Position numbers and translations under genes: made by a program
The notes under the pieces: model-generated
Seen by the model: the letters and a program-made list of their open reading frames with translations, nothing else
Told to the model about the DNA's origin: nothing
Database searches by the model: none
In this document: positions 7,625 to 14,841 of the stretch, one piece after another
Numbering within the stretch: the stretch's first letter is position 1
How the letters are laid out: each line of letters opens with the position of its first letter
From: a virus
Reading direction: 5' to 3' (one strand)
Length of the DNA stretch: 21,468 nt
Virus record (IMG/VR): IMGVR_UViG_3300046534_000499
Coordinates: 1-21,468 of that record

Positions 7625-9039
7625 AGATGTCTTCTTTTAAAAATGTACCTTTAAAAGTTGTTGGCCAAACCTACGAGCACAGAAGTACAGCGGTATCTAT
7701 TCAAAAGACTATGCGCTTAATCCCGCAAGCAGAGGTGACAGGCGCTGCTGAGTCTTCTTTAACTTCATGGCCGGGATGTACAGTATTTAGTACAAACTCT
7801 GGATCTAACCGTGGCATGACGGTATTTAAAAACGAGCTATACAAAGTAAATAGCACAACCTTAATTAAAATAGATTCACTTGGTACAGCTTCCACGCTTG
7901 GCACAATAGCTGGATCAAATAGATGTATCTTTGCTAATGATGGCACTAACATGATCATCACAACGGGTGGCAATGGCTATCAGTTGACAGGCACAACTCT
8001 AACGCAAATAACAGACACAGATTATGAAAGCGCAAATAGCGTTTCATACTTAAACCAGCAAATGATCTATGACGGGAACGGCGGACGATTCCAAGTGTCT
8101 GATGTGGGAAACCCTGACTCATTACAGCCGAATAACTTTGCAACTGCTGAAAGCTCCCCTGATGATACGATAAGAACTTTTGCATTTAGAGAGCGTGTTT
8201 ATATATTTGGTGAGCGTAGCATAGAAACTTGGTATAACTCAGGATCTGGAAACCCACCATTTGCCCGAGTTAACGGCGGAACTATGAATGTAGGCTTAAG
8301 CGCTGTTCATTCTGTCGCAGCTACTGATGATTATTGTTATTTCCTTGGTGATGATAGGAGAGTTTATAGGTTTAGCTCACATCAAGCGCAAAATATAACA
8401 AGCATAGCTATTAGTCACCAGATATTTAACATGGGAAATACCGGTGATGCTATAGCCTCAATCTTTCATATCGAAGGACAGAGCTTTTATGTGATTGCAT
8501 TCCCGTCAGCGGGCAAGACGTTAGCGTTTAATGAAGATGCGGCGGCGTGGTTTACACTTTCAACAGGTGCTAATGAATCTCGATATATTGGTGATGAATT
8601 TATCGAATGTTATGGTAAGCGCTTAATATCTGATAAAGCTAGCGGAAACGTACACGAATTAAGTCTGACAACATTCACGGATAATGGTGAAACCTGCATA
8701 CAAGAAAGAATCTTAGGGCCAATAAACGGCACTGTTTTAGGCATCCCCGCTGAAAGGATTATGATGTCTTATGTTGACCTAGTTATGGAAATGGGCGTAG
8801 GTATCGAGACAGGCCAGGGATCTAACCCTCAGTTATTAGTAAGCGCCTCATTTGATGGCGGCGATTCATTTACTAATGAGGACGATGTGTTATTAGGTAG
8901 AACTGGGCAAGGCAGGTTAAAAGCTAGATGGGATCATACCGAATCTTTTTATAGCGCCTTCATACGGATTAGATGTTCAGACCCTGTATTTATATCTTTG
9001 TTCAGCGGTTCTATCGGAATTAAAGGGAGCGGCTTCTAA
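7621..9039 (+). CDS. P22 gp10-like tail hub / packaged-DNA stabilisation protein
   Basis: A 472-residue, beta-rich protein of the P22 gp10 family (Phage_stabilise), which forms the tail hub ring and, with gp4 and the needle, keeps packaged DNA in. Supporting stretches: VFKNELYKVN near residues 68-77, repeated strand-turn blades consistent with a propeller, the VYIFGERSIETWYNSG motif near 190-206 that is characteristic of this family, and FLGDDRRVYRFS near 240. P22 gp10 has about the same length. The ATGA junction couples it to the adaptor. A second Met two codons in is an alternative start; GAAGG lies 9 bases upstream of the first. Confidence 0.88.
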   Translation: MKMSSFKNVPLKVVGQTYEHRSTAVSIQKTMRLIPQAEVTGAAESSLTSWPGCTVFSTNSGSNRGMTVFKNELYKVNSTTLIKIDSLGTASTLGTIAGSNRCIFANDGTNMIITTGGNGYQLTGTTLTQITDTDYESANSVSYLNQQMIYDGNGGRFQVSDVGNPDSLQPNNFATAESSPDDTIRTFAFRERVYIFGERSIETWYNSGSGNPPFARVNGGTMNVGLSAVHSVAATDDYCYFLGDDRRVYRFSSHQAQNITSIAISHQIFNMGNTGDAIASIFHIEGQSFYVIAFPSAGKTLAFNEDAAAWFTLSTGANESRYIGDEFIECYGKRLISDKASGNVHELSLTTFTDNGETCIQERILGPINGTVLGIPAERIMMSYVDLVMEMGVGIETGQGSNPQLLVSASFDGGDSFTNEDDVLLGRTGQGRLKARWDHTESFYSAFIRIRCSDPVFISLFSGSIGIKGSGF

Positions 9040-9323
9040 TGCCTAGTATAGATCCAAGAGTTGACCAAATACCAAAAGAGCTTCAAGACTCATTTGAAAA
9101 GCGAGTTTATTTTGAAGAATTGGAAAGGTTTCTGCACGATGTATGGCAAAACTTAGAGGCGGGGACTGCTATCCCCTTAATAACATCAGAAGTAAACAGA
9201 AAAGCGGATACGCTGCTGTATGCGGTACTAGCAAAGGTGTCTTTAGGTGATCCTTTGACATCTGATACAACGGGTTTTACTGTCGATTCAACAAAATTAA
9301 CTGTAGGTATGACGGAGTCTTAA
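9039..9323 (+). CDS. Small protein of unknown function in the tail block
   Basis: A 94-residue protein starting at a TAATG overlap with the gp10-like gene. The N-terminal 45 residues are helical and acidic (KELQDSFEKRVYFEELERFL) and the C-terminus is short and Thr/Ser-rich with a DPLTSDTTGFTVDST turn. I do not recognise it. Its place after the tail hub and before two fibre-like genes suggests a small tail component or assembly factor, perhaps the position held by the needle gene in P22, although at 94 residues it is much shorter than a needle. No motif or membrane segment is seen. Confidence 0.7.
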   Translation: MPSIDPRVDQIPKELQDSFEKRVYFEELERFLHDVWQNLEAGTAIPLITSEVNRKADTLLYAVLAKVSLGDPLTSDTTGFTVDSTKLTVGMTES

Positions 9324-9986
9324 ATGGCGCAAGATTTAATTAATGTAGGCGGAGCGCCTAACGACGAAACCGGCGACACTTGGCGCGATTCTTTTATAAA
9401 AGTAAATGCTAATGAAACTGAGCTATTTACAGATGTAGCAACCAATACCGCAGGAATAGCAACGAACGCTCAAGCGATAGTAGACACGGCCGCGCTTGTC
9501 ACAGGTTTTACAAAAACATATTGGTTTGACGCTAACGACACAGCAACAACAGCAACACCGATAACTCATAGCGCTGGTGCAACTGGCACTTATTTAACAA
9601 ACAATGCTCTTGGATCATCTACGAACACATACAACCCTGATTCAAAAGACGCTTTGTGGAATCCAGCAACAAACAAGTTTGATTTCACAAGTTTGAAAAT
9701 TGGTGACGTTGTATATTTTAGAGTTGATTTAAACATAACAAATGCAGCAGCCCAAGAGATTGACTTGTTTATTAGTCTGGCTGAAGGATCGGCTGGGCCG
9801 TATGAGAAAAATATGGGGCATAGATATTTCAAAACTGCAGCAACGTTAGGAAATGACATGGAGCAATTTGAAATATATATCGGAGACGAAAACACAAGAA
9901 CAGGTGGCGCTAGGTTTAGATTTGGCTCTGTAGATGCTGCAACAATCGTTGTAACCGGCTGGTACTACAGGATAAGCGAGGTATAA
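9324..9986 (+). CDS. Probable fibre or virion-appendage protein
   Basis: A 220-residue protein. The N-terminus carries the motif INVGGAPNDETGDTWRDSFI (residues 6-25) followed by KVNANETEL, a pattern I know from the attachment ends of phage fibre and appendage proteins. After a short heptad-like stretch (residues about 35-60, Asn/Thr/Ala with NTAGIATNAQAIVD) comes a beta-rich C-terminal domain of about 150 residues that could be a jelly-roll or knob. GGAG precedes the ATG by 7 bases and the gene starts immediately after the previous stop. It is likely a trimeric surface appendage. The receptor, if any, cannot be read from the sequence. Confidence 0.6.
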   Translation: MAQDLINVGGAPNDETGDTWRDSFIKVNANETELFTDVATNTAGIATNAQAIVDTAALVTGFTKTYWFDANDTATTATPITHSAGATGTYLTNNALGSSTNTYNPDSKDALWNPATNKFDFTSLKIGDVVYFRVDLNITNAAAQEIDLFISLAEGSAGPYEKNMGHRYFKTAATLGNDMEQFEIYIGDENTRTGGARFRFGSVDAATIVVTGWYYRISEV

Positions 9987-10319
9987 ATGGCTGATATAAT
10001 TTTAGTAAACTCCAAATCTAACGCAGCACCTAACGCGATAGAAGATTTTTATACTTCTCCAAGCTCTAGCGATGGAACATTGATAACCGCCTTTTCAGCA
10101 GTTAATAATTCCGCCGCCAATGCTTCTTACAAAGCTTATATTTATGATTCTGCGGGTACAGCTTTAGGTGCAGTGATTCCATTTAAAATAGTAGTTAAAA
10201 ACAAATACGATGTTGGCCCAAGTATTACTAATCAATTAATTCCAAACGGCGGATCTTTGAGAATGGAATCTAGCGCGGCAGGATCTATAACTTTTCGTGT
10301 TTCTGGTGTTGTATTATGA
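9987..10319 (+). CDS. Small beta-rich virion-type protein
   Basis: A 110-residue protein, almost entirely predicted strands and turns, Ser/Ala/Asn-rich, with no Cys and few charges except in KIVVKNKYD. It ends in an amphipathic strand (SITFRVSGVVL). Such composition suits a small structural domain, perhaps capping or decorating the fibre encoded just upstream. GAGG lies 5 bases before the ATG and the stop overlaps the next start (ATGA). Family not recognised; an immunoglobulin-like or knob-like fold is speculation. Confidence 0.65.
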   Translation: MADIILVNSKSNAAPNAIEDFYTSPSSSDGTLITAFSAVNNSAANASYKAYIYDSAGTALGAVIPFKIVVKNKYDVGPSITNQLIPNGGSLRMESSAAGSITFRVSGVVL

Positions 10320-10762
10320 TAATCAAACCGACTAAAGATGTTGATAAAATAATAAACGTTTTAAAAGAACCGTCGATTTTAGATCGAATATCTGAAGACG
10401 GTTTTGATGTGGATGTATGGATGCCTGATATTAAGGAAGCATTCTTTATTACTGATGAAAATAATATTGGCCTAATGATTTATCATTGGATTAATGGTGT
10501 AACTTTGGAATGTCATGTACAGGTATTGCCAGAATTTCGTCAGTATGCCATGGAATTTGGCAAAAAATCATTGGAATGGGCGTGGTTAAATACTAAAGCG
10601 ACAAAGATTGTCGCCCAAATACCAACTATTTACCAAGATGTGGTAAGATTCGCTATAAAGAGCGGGTTTATTATTGAAGGTGTCAATCAAAAGTCACACC
10701 TAAAAAACGGCGTTTTAAATGATCAGTTTTATTTAGGCTTAATAAAGCCTGTAGGAGTTTAA
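10316..10762 (+). CDS. DUF2824/P22 gp14-like GNAT-fold protein
   Basis: A 148-residue protein with the layout of a GNAT acetyltransferase: strand-rich N-half, then LECHVQVLPEFRQYAMEFG (about residues 60-78), a helix, a strand around KIVAQIP, and FAIKSGFIIEG (about 119-129). This agrees with DUF2824, a family that includes proteins annotated as P22 head-assembly gp14, and it sits in the same place, just before the ejection genes. The canonical acetyl-CoA loop (Q/R-x-x-G-x-G/A) reads EFRQYAMEFG here, so catalytic competence is doubtful. It is coupled to the upstream gene by an ATGA overlap. Confidence 0.68.
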   Translation: MIIKPTKDVDKIINVLKEPSILDRISEDGFDVDVWMPDIKEAFFITDENNIGLMIYHWINGVTLECHVQVLPEFRQYAMEFGKKSLEWAWLNTKATKIVAQIPTIYQDVVRFAIKSGFIIEGVNQKSHLKNGVLNDQFYLGLIKPVGV

Positions 10763-10763
10763 T

Positions 10764-11444
10764 ATGGGTTTTGTTCGTCAAGCTACAGGTATAGATTTAA
10801 CGGGCGGTGGTGCTGTTGATGCTGCTGCTGAAGCGGCAAGGTTGCAGACGGCAGCCGGCAGAGAGGGTATTGATGTTATCCGTGGTGACTTAGCTCCGTT
10901 TAGAGAGGTCGGAACTGAAGCGGCTAACATGCTGATGCAAAATATTATAAACCCTCAAGGGCAAGATCCTAACGATGTTTTAAACAATCCATTCTTTAGA
11001 TCAATGGCAGATCAGCAAGATAACGACTTATTGTCTCAGCGGGCGGCATTAGGCTTGTCAGGCTCTGGCGGCACTGGTGATAAGCTACAAAGAAACCTTT
11101 TGCAGCTTGGAAACCAATTTCAGCAACAAAACATCTCTAATCAGCAAGCTAGGTTCCAGCAATTATTTGGTGTAGCGGGAATGGGTCAAAACGCTGCAGC
11201 TCAGTCAGGATCACAAACAGCCGGAATACTCGGTAATATAGCAAACTCTCAAAGTACAGTTCCATTAATGCAGGCCCAGGTTGGAGCGCAGCAAGGCCAA
11301 CAATTAATGAGTGGTTTAGGTGCGGGATTTAGCGGAGCTGGCGGAATGAGCGGGTTATTATCTCTGTTTGGCGGTGGCGCTGTAAGTGGCGGGGGAGTAA
11401 CTAGCTCTGGTTTGTCAAACTTTACAGGTCAACCACTTAATTAA
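10764..11444 (+). CDS. DNA-ejection (transfer) protein, gp7-like
   Basis: A 226-residue internal virion protein in the position of P22 gene 7. Features: Ala-rich N-terminus, the segment DVIRGDLAPFREVGTEAANM (about residues 38-57), an NPFFRSMADQQDNDLLSQRA helix followed by LGLSGSGGTGDKLQRNL (about 97-113), a Gln-rich region, and a Gly-rich hydrophobic C-terminus (MSGLGAGFSGAGGMSGLLSL). This series resembles phage DNA-transfer proteins, which leave the capsid before DNA and help form a conduit across the envelope. The Gly/hydrophobic tail could be membrane-active. AGGAG precedes the ATG by 6 bases. It is followed by two more ejection-type genes. Confidence 0.72.
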   Translation: MGFVRQATGIDLTGGGAVDAAAEAARLQTAAGREGIDVIRGDLAPFREVGTEAANMLMQNIINPQGQDPNDVLNNPFFRSMADQQDNDLLSQRAALGLSGSGGTGDKLQRNLLQLGNQFQQQNISNQQARFQQLFGVAGMGQNAAAQSGSQTAGILGNIANSQSTVPLMQAQVGAQQGQQLMSGLGAGFSGAGGMSGLLSLFGGGAVSGGGVTSSGLSNFTGQPLN

Positions 11445-11471
11445 GCACCTTCTTGCTTTAGGAGAATAGAA

Positions 11472-12689
11472 ATGGCGTTAGATTCAAATTTAATCATGAG
11501 AGGCGCTCAAGCCGCTTTAGAGAAGGCACAACCTTTTAGTAATTTTATGGGCGGTGCTCAGTCTGGGCAACAGTTAATGCGTGGCGATTTACAGAATCAG
11601 CAACTTCAACAAAACGTAGACCAGCAAGCAGCATTGGCGCCACTACAACAGCGGGCATTAGAGCAAGGCATAGAGACTGGCGATTTACAGAACCAAACAC
11701 TACAGGCTAGCTTGGATGCTTTAGGTGTGCCAGACGAAGCAACAGCAAAACAAGTGGCGCTTAATGTTGCAACGATTGCAGGCTTGCCAACCGCTGAAGC
11801 AAAACTAACTAAGATAAAATCATTAAAAGAAATTGCTCTTAAAAACAATAGAACAACCGAAAACCTAGATGAACTTGAAGCTGCTTATATGCAAGATCCT
11901 GCTGCAGGTGATGAGCTTTTAAATTCAAGTATCGGTGCTTTTCAGCAGACAGGATTTCTTAGCGAGAAAGATGCTCAGTTAATGTCTGCAGGCGAGGCAG
12001 AGTTTGAAAGCTTAATCAAAGACTTTTCACCAGAAGATCAAGTTAAAGCTAGAAGAGTAAAGTCTGGCTTAGATCCTCGGGCGGTTGGTAGTGGTAATAT
12101 TACTACTGCAACAACTGAGGGTTTGACTGATCAAGTAGCTGAGTCACAAGCAACAATTAAGCAGCGAGGAAAGTTTGCAGAACTAACTGGTGAGTCAAGA
12201 GCCAAGGCAATTGATGAAGGATTTAGCAAGATTCAAAACATCAATTCTAATATAGGAAATATTGATAGAGCTATTTCAGCGATAGATGAAGGTGCTAGTA
12301 CCGGCGCAATTGAAAGTCGATTCTTTCCTACAATCAGGTCGGCAACGGTAAAGCTTGAACAGATACAAAAAGAACTTGGCTTAGATATAATTGGCGCAGT
12401 TTCATTTGGTGCACTATCTGAGGGAGAGCTACAACTAGCTCTTAATACTGCATTACCCACAAACTTGGAGCCAAAAGAGCTAAAGAAGTTTCTTGAAGAT
12501 AAGAGGCAAGCACAAAGCAAGCTAAGAGATTATTACAAAGATCAAATAAACTTTTTAGATAGTGGTGGTACGCTTGCTGGCTATCTACGATCAAAAGAAA
12601 GGGGTAATCAGCAGCAGTCACAAGGTTCGACTCAAACACAAAGTCAACCATCTTCTGTTGGGCGCTTCCAAATTGAGGTGCTTCCATAA
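11472..12689 (+). CDS. DNA-ejection protein, gp20-like
   Basis: A 405-residue, Gln/Ala-rich, almost wholly helical protein in the position of P22 gene 20. The N-terminal 80 residues contain repeated Gln-rich heptads (QSGQQLMRGDLQNQQLQQNV); the middle has coiled-coil-like helices. A folded segment near 300-345 contains IGAVSFGALSEGELQLALN. The C-terminus is a Gln/Ser linker. No signal peptide or enzymatic motif is seen. A strong TAGGAG SD begins a new ribosome entry after a 27-base gap, and the stop overlaps the next start by TAATG. The role as an internal virion protein is inferred from order and composition. Confidence 0.65.
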   Translation: MALDSNLIMRGAQAALEKAQPFSNFMGGAQSGQQLMRGDLQNQQLQQNVDQQAALAPLQQRALEQGIETGDLQNQTLQASLDALGVPDEATAKQVALNVATIAGLPTAEAKLTKIKSLKEIALKNNRTTENLDELEAAYMQDPAAGDELLNSSIGAFQQTGFLSEKDAQLMSAGEAEFESLIKDFSPEDQVKARRVKSGLDPRAVGSGNITTATTEGLTDQVAESQATIKQRGKFAELTGESRAKAIDEGFSKIQNINSNIGNIDRAISAIDEGASTGAIESRFFPTIRSATVKLEQIQKELGLDIIGAVSFGALSEGELQLALNTALPTNLEPKELKKFLEDKRQAQSKLRDYYKDQINFLDSGGTLAGYLRSKERGNQQQSQGSTQTQSQPSSVGRFQIEVLP

Positions 12690-14839
12690 TGGCTACTTTT
12701 GTAGTAACAGATCCAAATACAGGGCAAAAGGTAAAGCTTACAGGTGATAGCCCACCAAGCGAGCAAGAGCTTGAGCAAATATTCTCGCAGCTAGGCTCTA
12801 CTCAGCAACAGCCAGAACCGCAAGCGCAACCTCAGCAGCGTGGCGGCGGTCGATCTGCGCAAGGGCAAAGGATAGCTAATCAAGAACAAAATACGCAAGA
12901 TATGCTTTCTCAGTTTGAAGCAGGAAACTTATCGTCTAAAGATTTGACAGACCAGGAAATGGAATCAGTCAGGGCTGCAAGGATTGAAGCGATACCAGAA
13001 ATTACAGGAAGCTTTAAGAATCTAAGTAAAAACCTTGGATTTACTCAAGCTTTAGTCGGTATGACAGCTTTTGACCCTGATGAGTTTGGCGCAATCCTTA
13101 CTGCTGCAGACCCAAATATAGGAATAGTGACAACGCCAGAAGGCGAACGGTTAGCGATAAATCGTGAAACTAATGAAATGATGTCGATTAATAAATCAGG
13201 CCCTTCATTAATGGACGCCATACAAATTGGCGGAGCGGCGGCAATGTTTACACCAGCAGGAGGTTTAAAAACTTTGGCCGCTCAGGGATTAGGCGCAGTC
13301 GGCACACAAACTGGTATAGAGGCAGCACAATCTCTTACAGGTGGAGAATTTGACCCAGAAGATGTTGCCATCGCGGGTGTAGCTGCCCCTGTTGTAGGCG
13401 GGCTGGTTAAGTACGGGAAAGGTGTAATAGAAAACTTCCAGCGGACAGTTAGATCATCAGCCCCATTAATTGACGTAAACACCGGAACTGTTACGCCATC
13501 ATTTGAAAAAGCTTTAGAAAAATATGACATAGATGTAGGCGCCCTAATTGATGATCAAGCCAACCTTCCTGTAATTTACTCAGGCTCAACAGCAGACGAT
13601 GTTGTAAGTAATATAATCAAGAAACAAATAAATACAGGCAAGTCACCAAACTATTTAGCTAAGTTACGGCTAGACGAAAAAGGCGATATTATAGACGACG
13701 ACCTTGGAAGAACGGCTTTTAGACAAGGCTTTGACCTTGGAGATATAGCGGCAGCAAAGCAAGCCAACGAGCCGACAAGGAAAGAAGCGCAAAAAATGCT
13801 TAGAATGCAGCGCGCAATAATGGCAGACAAAACAAAGGTTGATGAGTTTAGACCTTCGGATGCTGTAGGCGATTCTGTCATGAAAAGGTTTGATTTTGTC
13901 CGAAGAAAGGCAGAAGGCTTAAGAGATGAATTGGATCGTATTGCTTCAAAAGAATTGACCGTATCAGGCCGAAATCTTATTGGAGAAACTGACAGATTAA
14001 AAGGTGTAGATGTAGATCCTAGTATTGTAGAAAATACAGTATTTAGAGAGCTCGATAAGCTAAACATTGAAAGCTTAGACGATATTTTGGCTGGCAATAG
14101 TGCGCCTATATTTGACGCAATAACCCAAAAAGGGTTTTTTGCAGGCTCTAAAATAATGGAAGACCCTACTTCCCAGAAGATCATTAAAAGCGTATTTAGA
14201 CTATTAAGGCATAATCCTGACGGCCCAGTAGACGCACTAAGAGCACATCAAGTAAAAAGGCAGATTGATTCCCTTATAGACTTTAATAAAAAATCGTCCA
14301 AGGGATTAACTGATGACGGTAAAAGGTTTGCAATGGCTATAAGGAAATCATTAAACGAGTCGATAAGAGAAGTGTCGCCCAGGTATGCAAAGATCAACGA
14401 TGATTTAAGTAGAGCTATTACAAGCTTACAAGGTGTTGAGGATTCAGTCGGCAAGCGTATCGATTTATTTGATGAGAATGCAAACCAAGCAATAGGTACA
14501 GAAATGAGAAAGCTTTTATCTAATTACGGTGTAAGGCAAACATTAAATAATTCTTTAAATGTATTAGATGACACGTCCAAGGCTTTAGGCGGAACATTTA
14601 ACACTAATTTTAGAGAACTTAATAGATTCTCAAATGTCTTAGATAAGCGGTTTGGATCAGTAGCAGAAAATTCTTTCAAAGGTAATATTGACTCAGCATT
14701 AGATTTAAACAGGCTAAGATCAACAAGCGTAAAAGATGCAGTCGTTGAAAAAGGACTTGGCAAGATAGCTGATAAATTTGGCCCAAACGATAAAAAAGCT
14801 ATGGATGTTATGAACAAAATTCTTGTTAGAGGAAAGTAA
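12689..14839 (+). CDS. DNA-ejection protein, gp16-like (largest internal virion protein)
   Basis: A 716-residue protein in the position of P22 gene 16. It opens with MATFVVTDPNTGQKVKLTGD and PPSEQELEQIFSQL, an N-terminal signature I associate with phage internal virion proteins, then a Gln/Pro/Gly linker (about residues 38-60). Residues about 172-245 are rich in Gly, Ala and hydrophobics (IQIGGAAAMFTPAGGL, VAIAGVAAPVVGGLV) and could insert in a membrane. The remaining 450 residues are a charged helical domain. Start codon and upstream stop overlap as TAATG. A lytic-transglycosylase domain, present in some long ejection proteins, is not evident. Confidence 0.65.
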   Translation: MATFVVTDPNTGQKVKLTGDSPPSEQELEQIFSQLGSTQQQPEPQAQPQQRGGGRSAQGQRIANQEQNTQDMLSQFEAGNLSSKDLTDQEMESVRAARIEAIPEITGSFKNLSKNLGFTQALVGMTAFDPDEFGAILTAADPNIGIVTTPEGERLAINRETNEMMSINKSGPSLMDAIQIGGAAAMFTPAGGLKTLAAQGLGAVGTQTGIEAAQSLTGGEFDPEDVAIAGVAAPVVGGLVKYGKGVIENFQRTVRSSAPLIDVNTGTVTPSFEKALEKYDIDVGALIDDQANLPVIYSGSTADDVVSNIIKKQINTGKSPNYLAKLRLDEKGDIIDDDLGRTAFRQGFDLGDIAAAKQANEPTRKEAQKMLRMQRAIMADKTKVDEFRPSDAVGDSVMKRFDFVRRKAEGLRDELDRIASKELTVSGRNLIGETDRLKGVDVDPSIVENTVFRELDKLNIESLDDILAGNSAPIFDAITQKGFFAGSKIMEDPTSQKIIKSVFRLLRHNPDGPVDALRAHQVKRQIDSLIDFNKKSSKGLTDDGKRFAMAIRKSLNESIREVSPRYAKINDDLSRAITSLQGVEDSVGKRIDLFDENANQAIGTEMRKLLSNYGVRQTLNNSLNVLDDTSKALGGTFNTNFRELNRFSNVLDKRFGSVAENSFKGNIDSALDLNRLRSTSVKDAVVEKGLGKIADKFGPNDKKAMDVMNKILVRGK

Positions 14840-14841
14840 AA

